A stretch of 64,000 bases of DNA from Zhengitettix transpicula (Eukaryota; Arthropoda; Insecta; Orthoptera; Tetrigidae). This document shows, one piece after another, positions 12,357 to 26,089 of this stretch (the stretch's first letter is position 1; every line of letters begins with the position of its first letter). The stretch is taken from the NCBI GenBank assembly GCA_037074705.1, contig CM073595.1, positions 54,121,639-54,185,638 of the forward strand. Direction: 5' to 3'. Made by a program: the position numbers and the translations under genes. The notes below the pieces were generated by a model. That model worked only from the letters and a program-made list of their open reading frames with translations. It was not told where the DNA came from and did no database searches.

Positions 12357-12604
12357 GACACTTTTATTTTATATAGTAGGAGAGTTTCCGAATAACCTCA
12401 GTCTTCGTCGTGGTTTAGTTGGAGTTACATGCCTAGGGGTTAGGTCGAGGAGGGGACCGTAAATGGGTAAATGTTCCAAACACTGGCGCTATTGATGCTT
12501 GTTAAATGATTAAATGAAATGTTTACCAAGTGGATAGTGTCGAATCAATTCCTACTCAGAGTAAATTTATATAAATACTCGGGCAACGTCGTGCACTCAA
12601 CTAG
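12357..12604 (+). mobile_element. Helitron 3'-end fragment
   Basis: The segment ends in CGGGCAACGTCGTGCACTCAACTAG followed by T, a mutated form of the Helitron hairpin plus CTAG-T terminus (CTAG at 12601-12604). It matches 8894-9136 in inverted orientation over about 240 bases, both copies beginning with a GACACTTTTATTTTAT-like edge. No 5' TC end or coding capacity is present. Confidence 0.65.
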
Positions 12605-14239
12605 TTATAAATAATTCCTTAGACAAATCAACGACACAACGTTATGGGATGGGAAAGCTGTTGATCTGTAACAATTTAAATTAAAAAGAGCACTAACGCG
12701 GTAGGAAAACACAATATTTAAATGTTTTGAATTATAAATACTTTAAATATAATCACTAAAAAGAATTGTTTTCTGTTTTATTGATAAAATAAAATTTCCA
12801 CATATTCATATATCGAGGTTCCTCTTAATTTAATTTTAAAATGAATTGACATCAGTAAAGTTTATCGAAAAAAAATTCCAAAAATAAAATAAAATGCGAT
12901 CGTAAGAGGGACATAGTGAAACGTTTTATTAATGCGGGTCTTTTAGAAACGTATAATTTTTGGTCTTATCAATAATTTTCCGGCATTCGATCTTGACCCG
13001 GGCAAACACTGGCCCCACTTTCATTTTGATTTATTTGTAGCTCATCTAAGACATCTTCTAGCCAACTGATCTTGAACATAATTGCTTCCATCTGCATACC
13101 TGTCTGATCACATTATCCAACATTCAATTTACGTGATGTATTTTGATATAATTTATTATGTTGTAATTTAGGAATAAATTGTTACTTCCTCGTTAGTTAA
13201 TAATGCGCCTCGTGTCGTCTTTTTCTATCCTTGACCAGAGATTGTCCATAACTTTTTTGTTTCCTAAAATGAATAATTTTTTATTGATTGATTCCTTAAG
13301 AGTTTATTTTTTGTAGACAAATGATACGAATGGCTTCCTAACTGTGTTATTCTGGGTATATACGACGTTTATAGGTCAAAGTCAAAAGTCAGAAGACTCT
13401 CAACTATACTAAAACGCTTCACATAACTATTTCTAGAGATATTTATGTAATAACATCCTCCAGTATATGACAGTAACATTTCTTGCTTTTAGTAGTATGT
13501 ATAAACATACGTAATTATACTGATGTATTACGTTTAATTGTTTGGATTTGGGATAAACTTCCAATGTTTATTTGGTATTTACCTAATGGTAATTATAATT
13601 GTCAACCATAATAACGTATACTAGTATTTAAAGGTGATGAACAGACAAATAAATGATGTAAGTACCATAACATAAACTGATATTATTTAATGGTAAGCGT
13701 TTCATTACAATATTTATTTAATAAATATATATTCCACTTTTGTCATTTACGACGAAAATATTAATACTTACTTATAATTCTGTAACATACTGACATTTAT
13801 CTCACCAATGGGTACTAAGAATCCAGATGTAGATAATAATATCGGCCCAATTGAACATTATCTTATAACATGAATTTTCGTAACGAAATTAAACGGATCT
13901 TTTGATTTTATGTCACATATTTGTGTAATTATGTTCTTATCGATGATATTTTATTTGGACGGAATGAATTAGATACTCATCGAAAGTGATTTCTACGATT
14001 ACTAACTCCAGAATAATTTTATTTGTGAAAATATTTTGTACGCTAACTTGGACACCATGATTAGTCGAGTATGGTAACATGAGTTTACGTTAGGGAAACA
14101 TTCTGTATGAACACAGATGGTCCAAGAAAATATGGTAATTATCCGGTCATTAATATTGTCGGCGAAACTTAACTTTCGTATGAATATTTATTATTATAAT
14201 ACAAAACCGATTGGAGCGTCCCTCGAACTGAAACACACC
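12605..14239. other. AT-rich DNA, nothing recognised
   Basis: No coding region, RNA gene or clear repeat was seen. The sequence is AT-rich with short random open frames only. Confidence 0.55.
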
Positions 14240-14990
14240 TGTTCCTTGTTCTCTCGAGAACTTCAAAACGGAACCGTTTCGATCTTCCGCGCCCACGAAG
14301 GGGTACGTAAATATTGATAACTACTCAATTGAGCATCTATGGAAAGTTGATTCCTGTGGTTTTAACGAAGGGAGTTGAAGTTTTCACCCAAAACTTTGGG
14401 TTCTGGCGCAGATCCAGATGCGCCGGACCGGACTGTACTTTAATGGGCAGGGCAATTTCTTCCTGCCATTAGTCTTCCAGGCAGTCCGAAATAATGATAT
14501 TTGCTGGTGATCATCTCCGCATCTGTCGGCTCGGCCATCGCTGAGAGCCAATGGCAGAATTTCGTTGCTGGTTCAGCGCTTAATTGTTTGTTTTTGGAGA
14601 GATTCGGCCTCATTTCAACGGAGATCAATAAACTCCAGATGTATTCTTGTTCCGCCACGCTTTTCACTTTTCTGTGAAGAAGGAGCAAAGGGGAGAGAGA
14701 GAGAAGAAAAAACAACGTGACGACGACGCCGCAGTCTTCCTGCCTTAATTAAATTTCTCCTTCGTTTTTTTTCTCTCCGCCGCGACGATCCTCAGAAACA
14801 CCCCGAGGGCCACAGCGTCCATCATAACACATTGTCGACAATTCTAGCTCCAGCTTCTGTCTGTATTATTGTCGAACAAGTCGAGTAATTTCTCATATCT
14901 GATTTTTGTGATTCCCGCAGCGGAAAATCTTCGTCTTATGGGGAAGAGCGGTTTTCAGGAATATTCAAAAATCTGTCGAATGAGTTCTTG
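14240..14990. promoter_or_regulatory. GC-richer island, possible regulatory element
   Basis: GC content rises through about 14400-14860, with GCGCCGGACCGGAC near 14420, GAGAGAGAG GAGA-type sites at about 14693-14705, and a GACGACGACGCC run at 14720-14731. The frame at 14440-14715 on the minus strand has no recognisable domain. Unique-looking sequence of this composition in AT-rich flanks is a candidate enhancer or untranslated exon; this is inference. Confidence 0.25.
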
Positions 14991-17089
14991 AGCTGCAACG
15001 GGATCATTCGTTTTCAATGCATTTATTATCGTGATTATATAAACTGCCTGAAAATTTTCTGTTTAGTAGACTACTGTTGTTACATAACATAGTCAAAGCG
15101 ATCGGAGATCGAATAATTACTTGTATCCTCGAAAGTTTTTGAAATTTTTATCCATTTGAATCTAATTGGGCTATTATATTAATTCAAATTATAGATCATT
15201 AAAACTACATTAAAGATCCTCCAAACAAACTTATTGATTTTCATGAATGATACCTTTCAACAATTGTCATTATCAATCGGCAGATCTCTTATATTTCCGT
15301 AAAAAGTAATTCTTAATGAAATCTGAGTTGTATGTTTTCTGTGTTCATGACATTGGTTGGCCGTCAAGTTTTTGAAATTGTAAGCCACCTATGTAAAATA
15401 ATTTTTTGTCCTTAACTTTAGTTGAAAGTGTGCACAGAACTCGAAAAGTCTACAAAAAAGCATTGGATAGACTCTAATCGTGATTTGTCAGAAGAAAATA
15501 AATGTTTATTTTCAAAACTACTTTTAATGGTAACCACATTGATGCTATTATATAACAAATAATAATATTAAAAATAGAATGTGTCTTTTGGTTTCCGTTG
15601 TCTAACATCTCCCACGCCATTTCCGAGACCTGATCACCCAATTTACAAATATTGGTGCTGTCCACATCAGCCTTTTCAAAGAAAATATATTTCCTCCTTG
15701 GATTTTAAACGACACAAGATCACCCCAAATGTACTTTGGATTACTATGACACAATCGTCTCTTCTTACTTACTTCGGTGTCCATCCATTGACGCCTTTGA
15801 TCAAACCAGAACCAAAATACTTGAAGAAGTCAGTAATTTCATCTTAACCTAAGATTCAGCGGTGCCAATATTAAGCCTTTAAACATTTGTTTCTGTTTAT
15901 TCTTTCTTCCGGTAATATGACAATGTCCTCAGCATTACGTACTTCTTCCTTGAATTTTTGTCGTCATCTACTTCATCGGTTCATCATTCCTAATAACAGC
16001 CACTGTATTTCTTATTTTATTAAAGCAACTAAGTTTACGTGAATGTTATATATATATATATATATAAATGTTATATATATCTATAAATTATAGCATTTTC
16101 GTATCCAATTTTAATTGAAAATGCGAAACATTTCCATCCAGTTGGTGTTTTTGAACGTGTCATGTGGGTCCGAAAGTACAATAAGTGTGTCTCAATCAGT
16201 GTCCTTATAATTAAACGCAAAGTCTATATCGCTCTTAAAATAAATTATTCACTATCGTCTGTAATAGAATGTAACGTAGAGATTTTTTCTTTTATAAACG
16301 AAACAAATATTTATGAAATTTTATAAAAATATAAGACAATTTATTGTAAATTTATACACTCGGACGATCTAAACGTTAGTGATACTCGTAATAAAATTAT
16401 AATAAAAAACAGAAATCATTTGAGAATAATGTAATATACTAGTGAATACTCAAATTTATTTCCCAGAAATATCGTTACAAATTTCTGTTACGTTTCCAAT
16501 GTGATTCATAAATCATTACACATTAATTCTACGAATTTTTTTTTGATTGTTTTAAACAAATCGTATCAACAGGGAATAATTTAGAGCATAAACAATAATT
16601 TTTGTAAAAACTATTTTAATTCTTAATAATTTTTACACTTGCTTATCGAAACGAAAATAGTCATATTTCAAAATAAAATATTCATACTTGTACGATTGTA
16701 ATATATTTGCAGTTATAATATGGGTAACTCTGATTGAAAAATGACAAAGTACTTGAAGTGTTTATAGATTTGTTTCCCAAATAGCATCTACTCTTGTGGG
16801 TGGAAAAATGTTTTTTTCGGAATATTGTACATCGTTTATACTCTTTTAGAAGAACATTTTGAACATAGAAGTTCCACAATTTTTAAAAAGAGGAACTTTT
16901 GAATTTTTTTTTAGGTTTTTATAACATCGTGGTCCTTGGCGAATCGTATAGGAAGAGTTTTAGTCTCATGAGAAAAGAGAAAATTAGGATTGAGGAAGAT
17001 GTAAAAAATTTTGGTGTTTAAAGTGTCTTTGGAGAGATTTCATGAGTACTAGATAAATAAATTAAATAATTACGAATTTCGATGTGAAT
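14991..17089. other. AT-rich DNA with a (TA)n microsatellite
   Basis: No gene was recognised. A (TA)n run lies at about 16046-16066 with a partly duplicated TGTTATATATAT flank. Overlapping frames at 15474-15847 on both strands are typical chance frames. Confidence 0.55.
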
Positions 17090-17720
17090 TTTATATGAAG
17101 AGTGTTGAAAGACCCCATCGAAACAGCAGCTTCATTGTACGAATATGTAAACTGGATACTGTTTGTGCTGTGATTGAGCTGACGTCACTCTGTACACTGG
17201 TACGCATAATTAGCGGCCTATCCGAGGGACAAAGAAACAATCGCGAGAGAGTTATACATGCGGCGAGCTGCTCCGAATCGATACCAGTTCCCAGATAAGG
17301 TCGGCTATTTAATGACGACGAGATAAATGGATGTTTCTAATGTGGGATCAATTACCGCGCACGCACACGCACAAGCACACGCCCACGCGCAATCGCCGTA
17401 CTTCACTCTCTCGTTACGCACTAATGTCTTGTTCCGCGACGCCGCCAGACCCGGCGCCGCCTCCTTTTGCGGATTCACGCAAAATTGCACAAGTCCTCCT
17501 TTCTCGTTTTTCTTTTTTACTATTTCACTAAATAATATATCGTCAAGGTACGGAATTCTAAAATTAAGTGAGGAATTTCGCTTTTTGATCTGGCTGCCTG
17601 ATAAATTAATCGTCGGATTTATGGTCGAAAATTCGAATATAATTATTTCAGGTAGCAGAGCCTATTACTTAGCGTTTATAATTGGCAATTAAGGACGCCT
17701 GACGCCGAGTCTCGATCGGC
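17090..17720. promoter_or_regulatory. GC-richer patch with CRE palindrome and CACGC repeat
   Basis: A full cAMP-response palindrome, TGACGTCA, lies at 17180-17187. A (CACACGC)-type purine/pyrimidine run lies at about 17356-17390, followed by a CpG-rich segment to 17465. Frames of 61-121 codons overlap here on both strands and show only the histidine/alanine translation of the simple repeat, so I do not call a gene. A regulatory role is possible from composition and motif only. Confidence 0.25.
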
Positions 17721-19179
17721 CGCGTTCTGCGTTTGGAATTATGAAGATATTAACGTTAATTAGACCGAGATAGTTTAGAATTTCTCTTTTTTTGATTCGC
17801 GTTTTAATTATTCATTCTTGGGCGAGTTGTGGATCTCGGTCAACTACAAAACTCTACTTCGAAAGTTGTCCGTAGCTGCTGTTTCCCAAATTGTCATTTG
17901 CACTCGAACTAAGAAAATTGCAACGGAATCAATACGATTACCCACAAAAAAATAAATTATTCTACGGAGTATTCATGTGATTCGTTCCTAAAAAGGTTGT
18001 GTGCATGGAATAGAAACCAATGAAGAAATTTTCTTATTGGAAACGTTATTGGAAACGATATTCCGTGCACATGATTTCGTAAATTAGGTACACTTCGTAC
18101 GATTACGTTTCTTTAATAATAAACCATAGCGTGCTTATTTGTTGTTTCGCGTTTTTAAAATCTACAGAAGAGTGCAAGAAATTAGTGTGTCAACAACTGA
18201 CTTTGATGTAGTCCAACACCTATCATTATCAATAACCACTGTGATATCACGTCCCACGAAGAATATCTCTAAGCCAGCTCCTTAATAATTCCTTTACTTG
18301 TCCTGAACCTTTTATATTTTATTTCAAAATTAGTGTTCTGAAAGAATGGTAAAACTTTGTGCCGTTACACTTTCAAAAATGGCGTCGACCATTTTCTGTA
18401 TGTTGCAAGCTATTATTTCGTATTATTATAACTAGCAGTTATGTCGTTTGTTGCCAACCACGTCTAAAAGAGATATTTTTCATTAATGAGTTTGCCTGTT
18501 ACAATAATCGCTGCACATCAAAGTATTACCCATCATACAGCGACTAGGTTCATTGGATCAGCATCTCACTTTGGACTTGTCGATTCAAACAATATTTTTA
18601 GGCTTCACCTGCAATTTTTGGTGAATAATATGTTATGGAATAAGCCATGCCTCAGATCATTTAGATGGTTAGTGAGAATACTGTCGTGGAATTTCTTCGA
18701 CTTTGGCATAAAAAATCGTAGTTTGAATTTTAAGAAAACGGTAATATATAGTAAAATTGGCAATTAACCAGCAGATATCAAAGACACCAGTTTATTATCT
18801 TTAAAAACGTCAGTATTGCACGAGAGGAACAGAATATTCAACCTGCTACAAGACTGAAATTATCAATTATTTCTTCAAGCTTCCACGAAACTGGATGGGG
18901 AAATGTTATAAGATTTTTTTTGGAATTTAGAAGCTTATAAAACAATGTAGAGATGACATACTGAAAACGAAGAAAATATTAAGTTTAAAATTAGCGAACT
19001 GAGAGCTGAACGGTGCAAGAAAGAAATCGAATGCTTTAAACAGTAAAATAAAAATCTATTCAGAGATTTTTAGGACGAAGCCATCGAAGCATCAGCACAG
19101 TCGTACTGGCTTGGGCTTATTTTGTTCAGACACTAAAATTATCACAACGTATCTACATCATTGTTATTAAACCACCCCG
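17721..19179. other. AT-rich DNA, nothing recognised
   Basis: No coding region or repeat family was seen. Frames of 62-93 codons at 18359-18767 show no recognisable domain. Confidence 0.5.
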
Positions 19180-19480
19180 ACCTCGATCTTAGCACATCGG
19201 TAATATCTAACCGTGAGAAGGGAACGCACAAATGAGCTATGAAATATGCTGGCACCGCTCCCTTAATAATTCACCCTGATAAAGTATCGTGGAAGATTCG
19301 CTCGTCTCATATATTTTGTGGGTTAGCATATAGTTTTTGTTGGGTCCGTTGGGTCCCAATCAGGAGAGGGGCTTCCATCTGCCTCCCTTAAGTCACGTGA
19401 ACCTTAAAAACGCCCACGCACTCCACTTGTTCCATATCGCCTCATCACAGCGCCGTAAATATTGCAGGCTGTTGTTTCAG
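19180..19480. other. Moderately GC-rich unique patch
   Basis: Slightly GC-richer than the flanks, with GCTGGCACCGCTCCC near 19250 and AAACGCCCACGCACTCC near 19408. No reading frame or repeat was identified. It could be a small conserved non-coding element. Confidence 0.15.
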
Positions 19481-19684
19481 CGAGTCCTTGGTCAAAGTGG
19501 TAACTCTATATAATTGACCGAAATCAGTGTAACTGATTAAAACCTGATAGTGATTATTATTAATAATCCTATATAATTGCTATTATTATTATTATTATTG
19601 ATAAAACGTAACGTTATGGTGGTTTCCTCTGAGAGTTCTCGGTATAAAATATAATTCGTTCTTCCATTGCATCAGTTCAGATCC

Positions 19685-19750
19685 TAGTAAGTTCAGCCCA
19701 ACCAGATAACTCCAACTCAAAAGGTTTGTTCGAAACGTCGGTCAATCACT
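19685..19750 (+). ncRNA. Possible hammerhead-like remnant
   Basis: The order CCAGATAACTCC, a weak AAC/GTT stem and TTCGAAACGTCGG resembles the other hammerhead-like motifs in the window, but the first core box is poor. The 3' part (GAAACGTCGGTCAATCAC) is the best-kept portion. An (ATT)n run lies upstream at about 19575-19600. Confidence 0.2.
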
Positions 19751-20320
19751 TTTTCCTCCCTTTGAATTACCCTTCCCAACTATCTATTTTTAATTTGACC
19801 CTTCAAGATTCTCTGATCACTTTATTCTCCTTCAAATGAAACAAAAGGACAATTGAATTATATAATAACTGACATTAAATTTCAATACCAAAATAAGTCA
19901 TGGACTATCATTTTAATTACTATCAAAGCTAAATGTGATGAATCCCTGCTATTCCAGGTGAAGATGACTATTTTAAGAACAACTATAACTTCCGTCAGAG
20001 AATAGTAACCGTAGTATTAGCATCAAATCACTTTCCATAGGCTGTATACGATTCAAGGGAGTGAAATGATTCAGGAATTTTGCATCAGTAGCTATAAACC
20101 CTTATTAACACTAGTAGTTCATGTCTTAATTTATATACGTGTGAATAAAAGTGATAAGGAACAGTATAATTGGTTTATACCAATACGTTTTACTTTAACA
20201 ATTAACATTTGTACCTCAGATTATTAGTAAATGCTAACTAATTGTTTTATCTCAAAACTATGATATAACGTAACACATCACAAAATTATCAGAAATTTCG
20301 GATGTGCTACTGACGATGAG
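19751..20320. other. AT-rich DNA, nothing recognised
   Basis: No gene or repeat was seen in this stretch. Confidence 0.5.
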
Positions 20321-20415
20321 TTAAAGCGACTGCGAACTAAGATCGAAAGAATGACTCCAGGGTTCGATTCGGAATCCTGTCGAGATTTTTCTATCCAAAT
20401 CAGTTAATTCACTTT
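20320..20415 (+). mobile_element. tRNA-derived SINE fragment
   Basis: A B-box-like GGTTCGATTC lies at 20361-20370 and is followed by CCTGTCGAGATTTTTCTATCC, which matches the segment following the B box at 27358-27400. The A-box half is too decayed to recognise. It is a truncated or old SINE copy and not a tRNA gene, because acceptor and anticodon arms cannot be formed. Confidence 0.5.
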
Positions 20416-23400
20416 TATAGCCTTTAGATCTGGTTTTTATTTCAGCCGTTCTGTAATTATATTATTGCATGCAATAATAATAACGTAAAACATGGGAAGT
20501 ATATTATAAATTTAGTATTCCTGTAGCAGAAACTAAGAATAAATATTTTTTATTTTAAATATTATTCATGTAGACCAGCTGTCATATAAAAATCCCATTT
20601 TATAAGATTCCTTAACAAACCTTAACGCGTTATAAAAATATCACGTTTAATCGCAATGAAAATCTCTTCTTCCCCTGTCAAATAATCACAAAATATTATA
20701 GCTTATAACGTCGCGGAGTGAAAATATGCGTGTTTTTCTAGTTGCTTGCAGCAAAAGTACGGAGCCTCTTTAATAATAAGTTAGCTAATATGCTATAATT
20801 TACTATCCATAAAAAGCACACAGATTATTCTCTATTATGTTTACTATCCCATAGGTTTACAGGTTGCAGTCGATATAGACTGTCATTTATTGGGTTTTAT
20901 CACTAGTATGAGCCAAGGCGATGACAGTAATTGGCAAAAGGCAAATTAAATGTTTGCAGAAGTTTCTCAATTATGTATTAAATTTTCCAATTACGAATTT
21001 CCTCAGTTATTTATTTCTACATTATTCTGTTTTTCGCACGTTGGTATTTCCCCACCTATGCATTTTCTCGTTTATTTATTTAAACATTTAAGAATTTTTT
21101 AAATTATGTACTTTCATTTTAACACACTTATATCATTTATTTTCTCCGTTGTGTATATTTATTAAAATAAAGTACTATTAATGTTTAAGACGTTCGTTTA
21201 CAATTTTCTGAATAAAGAGCTAATGGAATCATTAAATCTAAAACAACATTCAATGATAAATTCAAAACTTTTATTAAAAAATATTTGTATCCCGCGCAAA
21301 CAGAACTGATTTTTTATGCCGGTATAATAATTGGTAAAATTATTCTTACAATCATATAGCTTAAATATTCAAAAGCATTTTATTTATTATAGAGGAATTT
21401 AACAATTTTGAGAGTTTCATTGCTATTTACGTCAAGTAAATCAATATTTTACACAAGTCGTTTTCGGTGCTGTTTATAAAAGTAAATATGATCGTCCAAA
21501 CGACATAATTAAGTGCAACAATTACAATATATTCCGGCAAAGTTTTAGAAATCATAGCATCAAGCACCACTTGGACTGAATAAATGTAAGATTTCAAAGA
21601 AAATAAATTTTATTTCTAGCATTTTTATCATCAAAAATATGGTTCCAGATTGTTTGAGATCGTCAAATTGGTATTATTTAAATATTAAAAATAATAGGGT
21701 ACAGACTGCGTGAGTAAATGTCGTAAATAATACGATACAACATGTCACGTGTTGTCTTAAAATAACGTATTGCCTAGTGTGAGGTTTATACTGAATGATA
21801 ATATTACTTCGACAGATTAAAATTTCGGAGAACTATGAACGCAAAATAGTCTCTTCAGTGAAACAACTGACTCATCATAAAAATTCGTATTCAGTGAAGA
21901 AAGTCTCTTGGCTGTTATGTTAATTCTTTTACTGTCTCTTCGGGGCAATCCGAAGACTAAAACTGATTTTACAACAAACAAAGGTTCATTTGAAACCAAA
22001 ATTGAATAATTTAAATATTACGTTTCGGTATTTACAAGGGTTATAATTAGAAACGAGAAAATGATTCAAAAGCAATAAAGTAACTGATGAAAATCTCTGC
22101 ATAATACATTTCATTCCCAAAGTACGTCTCTTTTGCATAAAACAATACATAATGGCTATAACGATGTCATTATGAATATATTTACATAGACATAAATTTA
22201 TAAATTTCAGAAACATCTTCGATTCTGAACCTAAATCTTTTTCTAACGCATCCACATTTACATTCGTTTAATCAGGGGTGAAAAAATCGGTTAATCTGCT
22301 GGAATAACCGATCTGCATTTGTCACACTAAAAGTCGATATTAAATTTATTTTATTATGTTTCAGTACGTAGACCAAATATTGAGATAAAATATAATCAAT
22401 TCCAATTCCATTGGCCCAATCATTCATAAAAATATCACAGCAGTGTTCTATATCTTCTCTGACTCACTCTTATCCCGAACATCAACTACGTCTCTTTTCG
22501 TCTATCTTTCTTTAGATTCCATTCTCTACCCACTTCTGTTAAGTCGATTTTTTCTTTTCTTAAAGAAATAATGGAACAAGCGATATTATGTAGGCAGCCA
22601 ACATGTATAGTCTGAATGAGTCTGGAGCGAATCCTTTGTTCGAACAGAACACCGAGGCAGGGACTGTACTCACGACCCGAGGCTCCAGGTGTTCCACTTT
22701 GCAGTGGAAGTGTGAGTACGGCTAGATTGCATCGCAGTAAACTCGAGGAACATCTTAAGGCACCTGTAATAACTTAGTTTTAGCCCATAGAAATGGCTTC
22801 CAATGTAACTGCGCTGTTTATCCCTTACAATGATCATATTTCAGTCAGAAATAAGATATGTTTATGCTAAAGCTCGGCCCCGATGTGATATACGCGCCCA
22901 ACTTCGCCACGTCGTCCACATCATATGGAAATAAATAATTATCAGCAAGTTCATTTCAGGCTATAACAATATACTTGCGGGTATTTTTTGAGAAAGTGTA
23001 GCGACTGGTCTTTCCTATGGCAAAACAAATGGTCGTTATTAAACAGGTTCATCTTTATGCAGAAAGAGGTAAGTTTTTAATTTATATTAATACGAGGAAT
23101 TGATTGTAATTAATACAAAATTTAATTCCAAAGATAAAAACTTAATTTTAGTAGTTTTTAGTAATTATATCGTTCAACTCGTGGCACATTTGGAAAACAT
23201 AAACCCTTTTAGTAACCATAATAAAATTTCTTTTTAATAAATAAATATATATATATATATATAATATCAGGCATTGATAAATCAGAGTACAGAAAATTAA
23301 GGCTGGATAAAGATGTAAATTTTCTCCGATTATAGAACTATGCTAAACGTGCGTAAACTTACATCCATTATCACATTGTTGACACTAAATATATTTGGAA

Positions 23401-25219
23401 ACGATTTCGAACATTTAAGAAAATACTTATATGCGTTATAGTGCTTTCGCGAATTAATGAAACTATATATAACATTTTACTTAACGGAATATGCATTGCT
23501 TTTTCGGACAAATAAACGCTTTTTTTAAAAAAAATTGTGCACATTTAATAATTTATTATTTGTAGTTTAATGAATTGCATGTGAGTGATACCCTTAAAAT
23601 ATCCTGTTACAGTTTCTTAAATGCATATAAGTATACTAATAATTAATATCGCGTAAACATTATTTAACTGTTATTATCCAAAATAGATTGAACTTAGATA
23701 GCTTCGACGCATCTAACTTCTGGGATTAACCCAAATTAACTAAATACTTTTTATATTTTATGCCGCATAAGAGAAAAAACCATTTCTCGATCTGTGAAAA
23801 TTTGATTCTAGTTCTCACCAAAGTCCTAAATATATTTATAGATTTTTACTAAATACTCGATTTAGTTGAAACGACCTTAAATAAAATATATAAAAAAAAT
23901 TGAATCCAGAAATAATTCTAAACGGTTTTTTGTAAGCGAGTTAAAACAGTCACAGTCTAAATGTTCTTCCTGTGTAAATGAATTATTAAAAATTTCGTGT
24001 ATTGATTTTTAAGGCTTAATGTATAGATTCTAGAAACCAGATTATGTGTAAATAAAAGATGAAAGTTTACTATTTTTTTAAAAACCACATGGCGCAAAAT
24101 GTATTATTAGTGAATGTAGAATTCTCGAATGGGTATGAATTATTTCAAGTTTCCTCTGTCGCCCTAAATAATTGTTTGTAATGCATATCCTCGCTTAACC
24201 TGCGATTAATTAGAAGTTACATTTCAATTATATACTTCCATTTACAATATTTCCAAAAAAAATTTAACATCTGGAAGTAAAATCTTTAGGAAGAAACAAA
24301 AATTAATTCGAAGCATAGGCTTTTCTCTTTAAAGACATAGCACAAAAGTTACAAATAAACACCTATCCAAAATAACTGAAATAATAATGATGTCGATGAA
24401 ACACAACACATTCATAAACTATGACAGGGAAATTAATAATGCAAATAGCGGCTATTTTTTATGTATCGGCCAAATTGAAACGTATTAATTTTCTATCTCA
24501 ATATACTTGGTGTTTAATAAAATATCTGAAATATTATTTTGTAATATTATTTTATCAAATATTATTCTTATATATAATAACAATTAACTTCGCAATTTAT
24601 TTTCTTGTACTTCTATTATTATTACTATTATTATTTGTCAAGAAAACCGAGGTGAAGTCTGACACATTGACCACGTGTCACTCCTAAATCCAGAATGTAT
24701 CATGTAATGTGACAGTCTGGCAGGCGTCTCGTTAGAATGCGGTCATCTGGACGTGATATAAACATAATTAAAATTCTATATTAATTTTTAACCAATTCTT
24801 TTAGTAAATTACTTATCAAATTTTTTTAAACACATTGAGCATTCCTTATAGACCTTGTTAATTTCGCATGGCTACAAAACTGCGATTGCTGTTATACATT
24901 AAATTGTACTATGTTGTTTGTATGCTAACTTAAAAATGTTCACATTTATGCATAATTTTAATATTCAACGTGTCTATCTTACAAAATTTTTATAAACGTA
25001 AAATATTGGATGATATTCATAATTTTAAAAACTGAAATAATTTTTAAATGGTCGAAATGAAAGTGGTGATGCTGGTACAATTTATGCTCATATATTAAAT
25101 CAAATAAATTTTTATGTACTATATCCTAGTAAATGTCGAAATTAAGAGTACTCTGGTTAGAAAACAAACAACGAAGTATAATTTACACTATAACTATATT
25201 TCAAAAAAGGATTTACAAA
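20416..25219. other. Long AT-rich stretch without recognisable genes
   Basis: About 4.8 kb of strongly AT-rich DNA. It holds a (TA)n run at about 23247-23264 and an (ATT)n-like run near 24613-24635. A slightly GC-richer segment at 22620-22760 has no frame of note. Frames such as 24421-24687 encode hydrophobic, low-complexity strings expected from AT-rich DNA. Confidence 0.6.
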
Positions 25220-25363
25220 AGAAATTGCTAATAATTAATATAGAATGTGCATTATGTTTATATTGTTTATGTATATATATATATATATAATTTACGGATT
25301 GATTATGACGAATCTAGCCAAAAGCCGTGACATTAAATAAAATATATTGTGATTGTTACTGTA
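25220..25363. repeat. Dispersed repeat, copy 1 (flanks a Helitron)
   Basis: From AATTAATATAGAATG onward, including ATTATGTTTATATTGTTT, a (TA)n run at about 25269-25288 and AATTTACGGAT, this stretch resembles 27115-27245. The Helitron at 25364 is inserted at its end, so the repeat was there first. The family is unknown. Confidence 0.5.
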
Positions 25364-26089
25364 TCTATATAATAAAAAATTATGTATATTTGTATGTATG
25401 TATTTACGTTAATCTCTATACAGATTTAAGCGCATGGACAGATTGGTGCACATATGCTTCAAAACTCAAGAAACGGTACTGTGGGGGTAATAAACCCCCA
25501 GCATAAATGTGGAAAGAATTATAATTTAAAAACGTGATAATTGTGTTAAATTACTGCGCGCCAAGAAACCCTGACGTCACGCGACAGAGAGAGACGTTAC
25601 TACGCGATGAACAAAGGAAATAGTTCCTTTTTCCGTACTGAAATAAAGCAGAAATATTTTCATTGAATAAAAAGTGTAACTTGATCCAGTAATACTCCAT
25701 CGAAGGATAATAAAAAACAATAGGAAAATCTTTACGATCCTTGCGAAAAATTTAAGTTAATTTTCGTGCAATATTAGTGACTCCAATATGTCGACTATTT
25801 GTTTACATTATGAATATAGCTATGAATTTCATCAATTTAATCTTTCGTAATGTCTGTAAACTGAGACACAATCATATCCTGCAGTACTCAAGGAGTTTAT
25901 TTAAGAAGAAAATCGAAGGTAAGTTTGTTGGGATTGAGGCAATATAATTCAATATATTTTATAGCTGTTCAATTAATGCACAATCGGTCGAAAGTATGTA
26001 CGGAACTAGGAATTTAGATTTAGGTTAAGCCACTTCTTGACTAAAGATTATATAAATAAGTACACGGGAAACGCCGGGCACCCAGCTAG
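25364..26089 (+). mobile_element. Non-autonomous Helitron, complete ends, 726 bp
   Basis: The 5' end is A|TCTATATAATAAAAAATTATG followed by a TTTGTATGTATGT run, and the 3' end is ACGGGAAACGCCGGGCACCCAG-CTAG|T, so it sits between A and T as Helitrons do. A GC-rich hairpin lies just before CTAG. Internally there is a perfect 19-base hairpin, tgggggtaataaaccccca (about 25479-25497). No Rep/helicase frame is present, so it would depend on proteins from another copy. Its 3' end is nearly identical to those of the elements at 46.7-55 kb. Confidence 0.85.

Noticed and set aside
24421..24687. Small membrane protein gene
   Set aside because: Hydrophobic translation is expected from (ATT)n-rich DNA; no start context or conservation evidence.
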